Shown: positions 1 through 9,347 of the stretch, one piece after another
How the letters are laid out: each line of letters starts with the position of its first letter
Numbering within the stretch: position 1 is the stretch's first letter
NCBI RefSeq assembly: GCF_003833015.1
Contig: NZ_RJLQ01000003.1
Span: 1 to 64,000, forward strand
Origin: Clostridium sp. E02
Lineage (GTDB): Bacteria; Bacillota; Clostridia; Lachnospirales; Lachnospiraceae
DNA length: 64,000 nt
Direction: 5' to 3'
Program-made: the position numbers and the translations under genes
Notes under the pieces: generated by a model
Told to the model about the DNA's origin: nothing
Database searches by the model: none
Seen by the model: the letters and a program-made list of their open reading frames with translations, nothing else

Positions 1-108
1 TGTAACATAGTATTTGCCATTCTTCGTGATGAAAAAGAGTTTCAAATCATCACACCAGAAGAACATCAAAAGAATTACTTAAAAGCGAGATGCGACGTCG
101 CTGCTTAA
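1..108 (+). CDS. IS110-like transposase, C-terminal end only
   Basis: Open from base 1 in frame 1 to a TAA at 106-108; the 5' part lies outside the window. The visible 35 residues (…VFAILRDEKEFQIITPEEHQ…) resemble the tail of IS110-family transposases, where a LRD-x-x-x-F/Y stretch followed by a TPEEH-like motif closes the Transposase_20 domain. That match is from memory and the fragment is short, so the family is only probable. Downstream bases to about 240 carry small hairpins and may be the right end of the element. Confidence 0.45.
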   Translation, partial: CNIVFAILRDEKEFQIITPEEHQKNYLKARCDVAA

Positions 109-239
109 TGTAATGAATACCTCCTTCAAGCCAGCCACTTGATGAAATATCAAAGGGTCTATTAAAGTTGCCCTATTTTGTTTCATTGTAAATATCAAAT
201 ATTTTTTAATTCACTATTGACATTTATTAGCTGGACTGA
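109..239. other. Probable right flank of the IS110-like element
   Basis: No gene seen. A short hairpin (TTGAT/ATCAA near 143-156) and an AGGG/CCCT pair lie in it. Some IS110 relatives (the IS1111 group) encode their guide (bridge/seek) RNA downstream of the transposase, so this stretch could hold one, but nothing here proves it. The exact end of the element is not visible. Confidence 0.25.
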
Positions 240-1161
240 TCTTGTTTCCAACCAATCAGTTCCCGTACCGGCAACCTCAGATGACAGCGTTAACTCATAT
301 TGAGTCCGCAAGGGTTCGACAGCCTATCCACAACAAACCAATAGGTGAAAGGAGAAGTTATTTCCTTTATTGGTTGTTGATGTTAACTCTGTCTGGAATG
401 GATTGCAAGTTATTTCTGGATTTATTTTCAAGAGAAAAAACGGCAGGAAAAAGAACAGAAATGGGAGTTACAGAAATGGTATATTTACCCCCTGTAACCC
501 CCGGCAGCCCCATTTTACCATAGAACTAATTTCCTGTAAATCCTATGGTCCACCATGAACCATGGGAGTAGGCAGTTATTATAAATCAATGGCAACACAG
601 AATTGATTTACCATTCACGTTTAGCCTTGTGTCGCAAAATTTCGCCCCTGTATGACCTTTGAAACCGATGATAGAACACGTATGCCATTCAGGCAATAAA
701 AAGCCTTGTTGGGCATATTTGCAGAAAAAAGAGGGGTATCCTTTTCTCTGATAAATGTTTGAATTGATGTTGCCACCTGTTCAGCTCTCTGCCACTTTTA
801 AAATAAGTCGCATCTATGACTGTTCTTTTATATGTCTTCAAGTCGCAAACTTGCTGCTATTTAAAAATCTGGTTGAAGAATATTTCTGCTCATTTCCTGC
901 ACTAAAACTGGGGTGCACCATGGGGTCGAAAATGATGCAGGTTAAAGGCAGGTGCACCTTACGGCGCTCCTGACGGTTTACAGCAGCCGGCAATGCCGAC
1001 TGCATAAGGATTTTAACCAATCTCCTTTTTTTTTATAAGGTGCCCGTCAATAAAGCAAAAGTCACCTGTTAGGTGGTCGTAACCGCACTGGAGCTAGCCA
1101 AGTTCAAAGCTTTTTAAGGTGTCTGCGTAGGTACACCGTATAAAATTTTCCAATTTATACG
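240..1161. ncRNA. Candidate large structured RNA region (no gene)
   Basis: No ORF here looks like a real protein, yet the sequence is full of complementary arms. A long-range stem pairs 283-294 with 382-393 (11 of 12 bases) and encloses a hairpin 331-342/369-379 extended by 348-353/363-368. Further stems are 463-473/492-501, 517-523/543-549, 582-590/602-610 (9 of 9), 681-686/712-717 around 691-694/703-706, 806-809/818-821, 839-843/849-853, 912-919/951-958, 983-991/995-1003, 1063-1067/1071-1075, 1118-1122/1133-1137 and 1137-1144/1154-1161. Size and many-branched shape recall the very large bacterial RNA classes (ROOL, GOLLD, OLE, HEARO), but I cannot match it to any. Strand, promoter and ends are not established. 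It could also be decayed mobile-element DNA. Confidence 0.35.
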
Positions 1162-1194
1162 TTCCAATATGAATTGTTCGCCTTTTAATTTATT

Positions 1195-1347
1195 CAACCA
1201 AGTAAAGAAAAGGTATTAATTGGAAATTACATAGACTCCATCATAAATCAACTTGTATTAGAAGAAGTTTTTCTGTATCAGCACGGTTTTATGGGTGATG
1301 TGAAATTATTAAAATATATTAAAAATTGTGATTACAAGGCTATCTAA
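1195..1347 (+). pseudogene. C-terminal remnant of an unrecognised protein
   Basis: An open stretch of 50 codons ends at TAA 1345-1347 and reads like real protein (…LIGNYIDSIINQLVLEEV… then HGFMGDVKLLKYIKN). A stop sits just upstream in the same frame, there is no credible start or ribosome site, and no family was recognised. It is best read as the surviving end of a gene whose 5' part was deleted. A strong terminator hairpin follows immediately, as expected for a former gene end. Confidence 0.4.
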
Positions 1348-1392
1348 AACTTAGAGGAGTACATCAGAAAAAACACTGTGCTCCTCTAAGTT
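1348..1392. terminator. Intrinsic terminator, probably bidirectional
   Basis: Arms 1348-1363 and 1377-1392 pair almost perfectly (12 bases AACTTAGAGGAG plus ACA/TGT after one mismatch). It ends the plus-strand remnant. Read on the minus strand the stem is followed by TTTTA, so it could also stop the long minus-strand injection-system operon whose last gene ends at 1476. Confidence 0.7.
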
Positions 1393-1475
1393 ATTCAGTA
1401 AACTCTTATAAAAGGCTAATATAATTCAGTTACATACATTCTAAATTTTACAAAATATAATTGAGAAAATCCAAA

Positions 1476-1829
1476 CTACAATTCTACTTCTTGAGTTCTA
1501 ACAGAATTTGCTACAATCTCTAAAATAATTCGATTATCTGCCGGCTCATAAAAAGTTACTTGGACAGCTTCCGCCACTTCTTCTCTGGTTCCTCCGCCTT
1601 TTAATATGTCTGCAATTAATTCATCTAATAAATCCGACTTTTTTAAAATACTAATATCCCCTATCTCTTGTTCGGTTGATTGCCTGTCTTTTAGTCGCCA
1701 GCACTCCTCAAAAATTAACTTCAATATTTTTGCATTCCACTTTTCTATTACAATTTCTGCTTCGTTACCAAATATTTTTATACTTTTGATGATGCCATCA
1801 GACAAACCTATATTATTTAAATTATCCAT
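1476..1829 (-). CDS. Putative immunity protein for the RHS toxin tip
   Basis: A 117-residue acidic soluble protein of no family I recognise; no signal peptide or membrane segment. A longer reading would begin at TTG 1841, but that codon lies in front of the GGAGGA ribosome site; the ATG at 1829 is spaced correctly behind it. It begins 14 bases after the RHS stop, so the two are translationally linked. In polymorphic toxin loci the small gene directly after the toxin-bearing C-terminus is usually the cognate immunity gene, and this is the only basis for the call. It is the last gene before the terminator. Confidence 0.5.
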   Translation of the reverse strand: MDNLNNIGLSDGIIKSIKIFGNEAEIVIEKWNAKILKLIFEECWRLKDRQSTEQEIGDISILKKSDLLDELIADILKGGGTREEVAEAVQVTFYEPADNRIILEIVANSVRTQEVEL

Positions 1830-1843
1830 TACTTCCTCCAACT

Positions 1844-4800
1844 CTAATGCGGAAAATCTTCTCCGGGTAGGAAACCAGTTCCAGACCCGCTCGTATATCC
1901 CGGTGGATATACCTTCTGCACATTATTCTTATTATTCCAACTTTTGCTAGGATCAATCTTATACTCGACATGATAATGTTGACCGTGATGTCGTGGATTA
2001 TATGTTTCTCCAGGTTCCAGTGGGTGTGTTTCTGCTCTAATTCTAACGTTATCACTTGTAGGTATCTTTTGACTTGTCCCACCATTTGATTTTGTTACTT
2101 TATCTCTTGGTATTTCTGGTAATAAATCATCTGGATTTTCTGGAAATTTACCTACGCTAGTCTCCTTGCCCGAACCTTCATTCGCTTTTTTAGCTGGTGT
2201 TGAACCCGTATCAGATTGATCTTCATTTTTACATTCATTATATCCACTGGGATCATAATACACCACTGGATTATTGGCACAATACGCATAGAGGTTCAGC
2301 CCATCTCCACGATATACATCCTCCTGCAGGAACCTTCCTACCACCGGATTATAAAATCTTGCACGAAGATAATACTGACCTGTCTCCTGGTCATACTGCT
2401 GACCCGTATACAAGATCCGGTTTTGGATTTCCTCTGACTGTCTGCGGATCGCTCCAAAGGCATCATATTCATAGAAATTTTCTACTTCCCTCTGGTTCCC
2501 TGTTATGTACGCCGTACTATTCTGCTCATCTAGATGATATGCATGGTATCCCCCTTGCCCTTTGCTTTCACTGGCTGCGATACCATATCCCAAGACATTC
2601 CTATTTTCTGCATTCCAGTCCCCATCTGTTTCTGCCTGCAATACTCCGTTATAGTAGATGAATCGGGAGACTTGTCCATTCACGGATGACCCGGCTCTTA
2701 ACTGCTCTCCATCGTAGCAATTCTCTAGTTCTAATCCATTTCCAGACACTCCGGTCTGTTGACTGAACGGATTATAATGATACCTCCTTTCCTCCCCGCT
2801 TCCGGCCTCTTCCAGGAGATTGCCCTGTTTGTCATATCGGTACGCATAACTCTTTCCAGACACAGTTCTCTCTATAAGCTGGTTTCTTCTATTATAACAG
2901 TACCTTTCCTCCCCTGCAACGAAAGTCTTCTCCATGCGGTTTCCACACAGGTCATACCCATACTTCATGGATTCCCCGTCATACAATTCTTCAGTCAGAC
3001 GGTTCCTCTTATCATAACGGTATCCGATTACCGTTTCTCTTAAGCCAGTCTCTTCCGGCAATGTCCTTACTCCGGTCTTTGCTGTCCGGTTTCCATTTAA
3101 ATCATACTCATAATGGAAATCAAGCAGCGGACGACTGTCCTCTAAGAAAGTTGCCAAACGACTGATGTTCCCATCCGTATCATATTCATATATGGTTTTG
3201 ACTCCATTCAAATGAGTGATTGTTTCAAGTTTCCCATCCGCCCGGTGACCGTACCGAACAATCTCATAACCGCTTTCATCCCGAATACTGCTTAAATTTC
3301 CTCGCCAGTCATATCTATATTGCACAGTTTTTCCTGTGACATCCGTCAGAGTCTCTAGGCTTCCATCCCCATAATAAGTACAGGAGACAAGCATCTTTCC
3401 AGACGATGCTTTCTTCATTAGCTTCCCGTCCGGTCGGTATTCATAGGTATAGCAGAACCCTCCTGCCACGGCCTTCTTTTTCATACCGAAGGTATCATAT
3501 TCCCAGCTTCTTGTAACTTCATTTTTTCCATTTACATCACAGCCCGTTTCCAGAACTGGGTTTTTATCTACGTTATAGGCGGTCCTGATCTGGTTTCCAT
3601 TCCGATCAACGTGCAGTATCCTGCGGCCTTCCCGGTCATAGCGAAAGGTTTCGCTGTTCCCGTCCTGGTCTATGATCTCACAGACCTTTCCCTGGCTGTT
3701 ATAGCGATAGATGATCTCCCCACCATTCGCATCCGTTGTGCTGGTGATATTTCCCATGCTGTCGTAGGTGTATTTTTCATTTCCTCCATCGGCATTGTGA
3801 ACATTTTTAATCCGCCCCCAGCTGTCTACATCATATCCAGTCTGATTCTGATTTCCATCCACCACTCCAGTGATTCGTCCATTGGCATCATAAGAATATG
3901 CCTGAGCTGCCATTCCCACTTTCTTACTTCTGGCTGTATGGATCTTTGTTTCCTGACCTTGGACTCCATATGTATATGTGATCTCATTCCCATCTGCAGT
4001 CCGCTTAGTTTCCAGACTTCCGTTTGGAAGATAACGGTTTTCTTCCAGTATGGTTCCCTCCCCGTTCGTTAGGGTCAGGACATTCCCATAGGTATCATAT
4101 CCATAGGTGAAACTATGAAGCTTTCCAAAGTTTTTCTCTGCCTGTGGGTAACTCTCAGTTTCCAGACGGTCATTTTTGTCATATTCATACTGAAAAACGG
4201 GGCCCAGACAATCACTCACATGGGTGATTCGATCTTTTAAATCATAATCATATCCAAGTTCCCAAACCTCTCCACCTTTTCCCTGACGGGCAATTCTTGT
4301 AATATTTCCTGCCAAATCGTAGTGAACCGATACGGTCCGGTCAATTCCGTTTTGCTTATCAAGAATTCGTTCTAAAATCAAACGGTCACAGGAATCGTAT
4401 TCACGGAATATCTCATACCCTTCAGGAGTTTGTATCTGTGTTCGGTTTCCATTCTCATCATAATGGTATTGGGTAACTGCATACTTTGCTTCTCCTGGCA
4501 CCGGATCAAGTCCACTGTCTAATTCTTCTTTTGTTTCCACCAGCCTTCCAGCCTTGTCATAACCATACTGAATTATCTGGTATATCCCTTCTGATATGGT
4601 CTTCTCCTCATAAATCCGTTTCCCATGAACATCGTAACCATACTGAATCACCGCTCCCAAACCGTCCTCTACACGGATCAAACGATCTCTCTTATCATAA
4701 GAGTACTTCAGAATAAGTCCTGGACCTTCTTTCTCTTTCAGCTGTCCGTCAAGGCCCCAGTATCCTCCGTAACGTTGCTCTTTCTCCTTATTTCCGTTGG

Positions 4801-7800
4801 CATCGTAAGAATAGGCGGTCCTTTGGTAGAACACCTCTCCATCTTCCTCCTTTGCCGGCTCCATGATCTCACAAAGCTGATTTCTGCCATTATAGGTATA
4901 CCAGGTTGTCCAACCCAGAGAATCTGTCTTTCTTGTTGGATTTCCGGATATATCATAAATATACGTCGCTAGCAGCCTACCATCCGGACCGATTACTGTT
5001 TCTAAGTGTCCAGCATTATCATAGGTATACTGCCAACCATCTCCATCATCTGTCACAGCATCATAGAATTCCGGCAGTACATGCTTAATGCGGTTTCCAT
5101 TGGCATCATAGAAGATCCGTTCACAGCCTCCATCTGGATAGTGAATCCGGATCTGGTTGCCGTTACTGTCATAATCATAACAAATTCCTTCTCCGTCGTC
5201 TGTTTCCTTATTATATGCATTGGGGTGGATCTTTTTCAAGACATTGCCTTCCCCATCCCGAAACTGTCTCTCATGCCCTCCGTCTGGGCGGAGGGTATCA
5301 ATCAGACGATCCAAAAAATCATACCTGTAGGTATACTCTCCCTTCTGTTCCTTCCAAGCTTTTGGCGGATACAAAGCTAAGAGTCTACCCATACCATCAT
5401 ATTGGAAATGAGATTCATTCCCTTCCCCATCTCTTATCATGGTTTGATCGTTTTTTGCATTATAGCCGTATTCCGTACGAACAAGACCAGACTCTTCGGC
5501 CATCTTACGCCCCATGACATCATATTCAAACCGCACCTCTTCACCATCTGGGTAAGTAAGAATACCCGGCATTCCAGAATTCGTGTCATAATGGTATACG
5601 GTCTTATTTCCGACTGCATTTGTCTCCTCTAAAAGCCTGCCCTGCCGGTCATAGAGATAAGATTTTAAAAAGCAATTCTTTTGGTCTTTTGCAAATTCTT
5701 TTTCAATGATAAGATTATGATTTTTATCATACTCATAGCAATACTTCCGCCCTGCATTATCAGATTTTTCGATCAGGTCATCTGCTTCATTGTAATGATA
5801 ATCGGTGGTAAGCCACCCTTTCCTGCCTTCCCTTCTAACTCGGCCTGCTTCATCATAAATCCACTCTTTTACCTGTCTTAGACGATCTGTTTCCTTTATT
5901 CGATATCCATTTTCATCGTATTCATAGTGAGTTTCAGACCCATCTTTATAGAGAACTGCTGTGATCTCCATATTTCTTCCATATTCATAGACTACGGTTT
6001 GCTTGTTTGCGCTGCTGTGTACCGTTACCTTCCGTTCCTCATCTAAATATTCCGCCTCGTAGGTATCCCCATTTGCTAAAGTCTGAAGAACCATTCTTCC
6101 TTTTTCATCATAATGATTTTCCAGATAGGCTATCTTCGCCTGGTCTACTGCCTTCGTTAAATATCCCTTTTCATCGTATTCGTAATGGGTCATCCCTTGA
6201 TCCATGTGAACTACGTCCGTTAAGAGTCCACCTTCATAACGGTACTTCATGGTACGACCCATGTGATCGGATATCTGAACAAGCCGCCCATCTCTCATCG
6301 TTATATTTAAATGACCGCCAAGAGCCGTTTTAATTCCCTCTAGGTTTTTCCCATGATAAAGGAACTGGATCATCTGTCCATTTTGATCTGCTATGGATTG
6401 AAGAAGACCATGAACATTGTATCGGTAGATCCTGTGCTCCTTCCGGTCTTTTACAATCCAGCCGTTCTTGTCTTTGATCAATTCAAACCAACCACATCCG
6501 TAGGTAATATTATGGGACTTTTCTCCATCCCACTCAAAGATTAGGTGATGTCCGGAATCAAGTGTCACATGACGTTTATTCCCGTCCTGATAAAGTTTTC
6601 CTTCATATGGAAAACTCCAGCCAGCTCCCATGATACCACCTTGTTTATTTGTGGAGTGATACTTTCTAGTAATTCGTATAGACTCTCGGATATCTGGCAG
6701 GATAAAATCAACAGCAGAAATTAAAAATGCTCCGGAAACGACATCAACTGGCTCTCCAAAAAGCTGTCCAACGCCCGTTGTTATAAAGTTGCTTTGCAGC
6801 GACTGAATTACATTAACCTCTCTGTTTGGTAACAAAGCATCTGCTGTAACATCAACTACCGTACCAAACCCAGTTCCCGCCGCTGTACCCACCACTTTCT
6901 TTAACAATCTGGAATCGGTTTTTACCAAACTCTGTGCCTTCCCAATAAATGCCGTACCAGCCGTGCCCTTTATCATACCTAACCCTGCATTGACTAACAT
7001 ATTTTTTCCATTTACTGTTCCAGTTGTCTGATAGTCACGAATTGCTCCAAATATCAAGGTTCCACCAGTTTGAGCGACAAAATTAGTTACCTGTGACTTA
7101 GAACACATTAATTTACTAAATTTCCCAACTTGGGCAATATTTTTTAAGGCTTTACCAGTGACCACATCAAAGACCAGATCTGTCGCCATAGATGCCATAT
7201 TATACGCATCCTCGTTTCCCATAAAAATCGTATCGCGAATAAAATTAGCTGGTCTTGAGGCATCCAGAGCATTTACCTTGCTGTATCCGTCTAATCCTTC
7301 CGCCATATCTGCGACTGAAAAAGTTGCTTTTACCCCTGCTGCAATCAATAATGGAGCGGTAGCCCCACCGGTGCATACCGTAAGTGCGGTTAAACCTACG
7401 ACTGTAACAATGCTTACAACGCCATTAAAAAATTTCTGTTTGCTTTGTTGTTTCCGTTCAACCAATGCAGAGGTCAAAGCACTATTTTGCTCCTCACGAT
7501 TAGCCGCATCTTCCTTTGTCAATTCAGCTTCTATTTCCTCTGCCGAAGGAACTGCCTCAGGGCAGGAATCTGCCTGATGGGTAACAAGATTTGATTTGAT
7601 ATTGGCTTGTTCTTCCAGGGAGATCATGTCATCTCCCCCATCTCCAAGTTGGAGCACCACCTTATTTTCCCCGGATAGCATTAGATTGCGAACTGGCACT
7701 TCTCCTCCTGCCATCATTCCCTTCTGGGTTTTTATATTGATGTTCTTTCCTGTTAGAGAAAGGTATCCGCCCTTGTTCATGTTAAGCAGAATGGTCCCAC

Positions 7801-8971
7801 TGGAATCAGGTGCATAATTCAACGCATCTGCAGTCATATTCATAGCACTTCCGCTAGGATCTGAGAAGCTTTTGTTGTCCGGATTCTTTCCCGCTCCGCT
7901 TCCATTTCCAATAGCATGTACCGCCACTGCACTCTGTTCATCGTGCTCTGGAAAATAGATATGTACCCGGCTGCCTTCTTCTGGCATACAGTAAAAACTG
8001 CTGCTCTCAATGGCATAGGTGAAATACTTTGTCTCAGCGGCTGGTGCATAAATTGGATCGATATCAAACTGTACCCTTATACGATTTCCGCTCCGCTCCT
8101 TTACCGTTGCCGGAATGCTCATACCAAATATTCTTGGATTTTTTTCCTTTTCTATTCGGAGACCTTCCTGTCTGGAAAGGGCATACCGGTAAATCATTTC
8201 TCCTTTTATGGTGGTGATTTCCATTCCTGTGATCACAACGGATATCTTATTCATGGAAATTTCTTCACCCATCTGCAGAAAACGTCGTGTTTGGATGTTC
8301 CATTCAGACACTTCCTGAGACAAGATTCCCAAAGGTTCCAACACTTTGGTATAATGAGCTAAATTCTTTTCCAGAACATAATCCTCTTTTAATAACTCCG
8401 TTCCATAGTTAATATGAGGGATACCAAAATATACCTTTCCACAGTCATCTGTTGCATCCACCAATAGACAGGTGTCAAAATGACTGGCCAGCCTTCGCAA
8501 GAATACCCAGTCGCTTTCTTCGTACTGCAAAAGCATTTCGGGTATTTTGGCATCTTTTGTAATTTCATCCTTAATATCAAACCGACCATAATCAGTGAGC
8601 ACCTTCTGTGCCACATTCATATATGTCATTGCTCCATCAAGAAAACTTCTGCTTTTTTCCGTACGCTCCCAATCCTTTGTATAGGAATAAGCTTCCAAAT
8701 ACAAGAATGGAAGACCCTTTTCTACTTTTGTATAGACCGTTTCTATTTTGCCTTGGAAAATCACCTTGCCATTGGTGTATTCCCTTTCCCTGATTATAAC
8801 AGGAAGGACAGAAGCCATATTTACAAATTCTTCCGCTTTTTCTCCATCTACCAGCAGCTTCATGGAAAGAAATCCATGGCTGTTAAGTCCCTGTGTAAGC
8901 CGAAACGATTTCACTTGGATCACACCTTCAAGGGCCAATTCAATCTCCAGTTCTTTATAAGCTAATTTCAT
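1844..8971 (-). CDS. VgrG-like spike fused to RHS cage with C-terminal toxin
   Basis: 2375 residues. Positions 1-400 form a gpD/VgrG-like hub (YEESDWVFLRRLASHF near 150) with an OB-fold (YCMPEEGSRVHIYFPE) and short beta-prism end. A Gly/Ala-rich hydrophobic segment lies near 515-555. From about 740 comes the RHS N-plug region (VSGAFLISAVDFILPDIRESI), then dozens of YD repeats. The RHS core (GQYYLRARFYNPVVGRFLQEDVY) ends in DPSGY near 2240, the usual boundary, often autocleaved. The last 131 residues are the variable tip, with HHGQHYHVEYK and KSWNNKNN motifs; they recall polymorphic toxin type 24, unverified. The architecture puts the toxin at the end of the injected spike. Start supported by AAAGGGGG. 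Followed directly by the candidate immunity gene. Confidence 0.85.
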   Translation of the reverse strand: MKLAYKELEIELALEGVIQVKSFRLTQGLNSHGFLSMKLLVDGEKAEEFVNMASVLPVIIREREYTNGKVIFQGKIETVYTKVEKGLPFLYLEAYSYTKDWERTEKSRSFLDGAMTYMNVAQKVLTDYGRFDIKDEITKDAKIPEMLLQYEESDWVFLRRLASHFDTCLLVDATDDCGKVYFGIPHINYGTELLKEDYVLEKNLAHYTKVLEPLGILSQEVSEWNIQTRRFLQMGEEISMNKISVVITGMEITTIKGEMIYRYALSRQEGLRIEKEKNPRIFGMSIPATVKERSGNRIRVQFDIDPIYAPAAETKYFTYAIESSSFYCMPEEGSRVHIYFPEHDEQSAVAVHAIGNGSGAGKNPDNKSFSDPSGSAMNMTADALNYAPDSSGTILLNMNKGGYLSLTGKNINIKTQKGMMAGGEVPVRNLMLSGENKVVLQLGDGGDDMISLEEQANIKSNLVTHQADSCPEAVPSAEEIEAELTKEDAANREEQNSALTSALVERKQQSKQKFFNGVVSIVTVVGLTALTVCTGGATAPLLIAAGVKATFSVADMAEGLDGYSKVNALDASRPANFIRDTIFMGNEDAYNMASMATDLVFDVVTGKALKNIAQVGKFSKLMCSKSQVTNFVAQTGGTLIFGAIRDYQTTGTVNGKNMLVNAGLGMIKGTAGTAFIGKAQSLVKTDSRLLKKVVGTAAGTGFGTVVDVTADALLPNREVNVIQSLQSNFITTGVGQLFGEPVDVVSGAFLISAVDFILPDIRESIRITRKYHSTNKQGGIMGAGWSFPYEGKLYQDGNKRHVTLDSGHHLIFEWDGEKSHNITYGCGWFELIKDKNGWIVKDRKEHRIYRYNVHGLLQSIADQNGQMIQFLYHGKNLEGIKTALGGHLNITMRDGRLVQISDHMGRTMKYRYEGGLLTDVVHMDQGMTHYEYDEKGYLTKAVDQAKIAYLENHYDEKGRMVLQTLANGDTYEAEYLDEERKVTVHSSANKQTVVYEYGRNMEITAVLYKDGSETHYEYDENGYRIKETDRLRQVKEWIYDEAGRVRREGRKGWLTTDYHYNEADDLIEKSDNAGRKYCYEYDKNHNLIIEKEFAKDQKNCFLKSYLYDRQGRLLEETNAVGNKTVYHYDTNSGMPGILTYPDGEEVRFEYDVMGRKMAEESGLVRTEYGYNAKNDQTMIRDGEGNESHFQYDGMGRLLALYPPKAWKEQKGEYTYRYDFLDRLIDTLRPDGGHERQFRDGEGNVLKKIHPNAYNKETDDGEGICYDYDSNGNQIRIHYPDGGCERIFYDANGNRIKHVLPEFYDAVTDDGDGWQYTYDNAGHLETVIGPDGRLLATYIYDISGNPTRKTDSLGWTTWYTYNGRNQLCEIMEPAKEEDGEVFYQRTAYSYDANGNKEKEQRYGGYWGLDGQLKEKEGPGLILKYSYDKRDRLIRVEDGLGAVIQYGYDVHGKRIYEEKTISEGIYQIIQYGYDKAGRLVETKEELDSGLDPVPGEAKYAVTQYHYDENGNRTQIQTPEGYEIFREYDSCDRLILERILDKQNGIDRTVSVHYDLAGNITRIARQGKGGEVWELGYDYDLKDRITHVSDCLGPVFQYEYDKNDRLETESYPQAEKNFGKLHSFTYGYDTYGNVLTLTNGEGTILEENRYLPNGSLETKRTADGNEITYTYGVQGQETKIHTARSKKVGMAAQAYSYDANGRITGVVDGNQNQTGYDVDSWGRIKNVHNADGGNEKYTYDSMGNITSTTDANGGEIIYRYNSQGKVCEIIDQDGNSETFRYDREGRRILHVDRNGNQIRTAYNVDKNPVLETGCDVNGKNEVTRSWEYDTFGMKKKAVAGGFCYTYEYRPDGKLMKKASSGKMLVSCTYYGDGSLETLTDVTGKTVQYRYDWRGNLSSIRDESGYEIVRYGHRADGKLETITHLNGVKTIYEYDTDGNISRLATFLEDSRPLLDFHYEYDLNGNRTAKTGVRTLPEETGLRETVIGYRYDKRNRLTEELYDGESMKYGYDLCGNRMEKTFVAGEERYCYNRRNQLIERTVSGKSYAYRYDKQGNLLEEAGSGEERRYHYNPFSQQTGVSGNGLELENCYDGEQLRAGSSVNGQVSRFIYYNGVLQAETDGDWNAENRNVLGYGIAASESKGQGGYHAYHLDEQNSTAYITGNQREVENFYEYDAFGAIRRQSEEIQNRILYTGQQYDQETGQYYLRARFYNPVVGRFLQEDVYRGDGLNLYAYCANNPVVYYDPSGYNECKNEDQSDTGSTPAKKANEGSGKETSVGKFPENPDDLLPEIPRDKVTKSNGGTSQKIPTSDNVRIRAETHPLEPGETYNPRHHGQHYHVEYKIDPSKSWNNKNNVQKVYPPGYTSGSGTGFLPGEDFPH

Positions 8972-9032
8972 AATTCATTTCCCCCTTTATCATGAGGTAA
9001 AAGTTCTTTTGTATTGTTCCATAGCTATTGTT

Positions 9033-9347
9033 TCATTTAATAGATGTAACGTATGTCCAACCAATATCAGTGTTTACTTCAGAATATGTATCAAAGTTTT
9101 CTATAGCATCTTGTAATCCATTTTTTTAATAGTATTATAAAATTCAGATAAAGCATCATACGATACTCCTTCTAGTTCTGGCACTTGATTAAATATTTCC
9201 AATGCTTCTTTTTAGTTTCCGCTTTATAGATTTCATCGATGACATTTGCCCCTTGCAAAGATACTTGAATAAATATGCTGTAAAAAATAAAATTTATATA
9301 CCGATATATAAATACTTCATGAACGTATTTTTGGGCTTTTTCATCAT
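9033..9347 (-). pseudogene. Decayed second copy of the TipC-like immunity gene
   Basis: The minus strand carries pieces parallel to the intact neighbour at 9344-9997: an N-terminal hydrophobic stretch broken by a stop, then NVIDEIYKAETKK (intact copy: NVMDEIYKAATRK), then FNQVPELEGVSYDALSEF (intact: FNQVPELEEVSYENLSEF), each piece in a different frame. At least one nonsense and two frameshift changes are needed to join them. It ends with a short open tail at TGA 9033-9035. It begins by ATGA overlap with the intact copy, so the operon once carried two tandem immunity genes. Confidence 0.7.

Noticed and set aside
311-330. tRNA or tmRNA fragment (GGGTTCGAC)
   Set aside because: Only the T-loop-like bases match; no acceptor or anticodon arms nearby.
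242-558. Two overlapping small plus-strand open frames
   Set aside because: No ribosome site, no protein-like pattern, and they cover the paired arms of the candidate structured RNA.
240-1161. Group II or group I intron
   Set aside because: No domain V (GAGCCGT…) signature, no group I core elements that I could see, and no intron-encoded protein.
1900-6700. Regularly spaced repeats suggesting a CRISPR or tandem DNA repeat
   Set aside because: They are the degenerate YD repeats of the RHS protein in frame on the minus strand; the DNA copies differ and there are no spacers.
2197-8965. Many plus-strand open frames of 60-160 codons opposite the RHS gene
   Set aside because: Low-complexity, Ser/His/Ile-rich translations without ribosome sites: shadows of the minus-strand gene.
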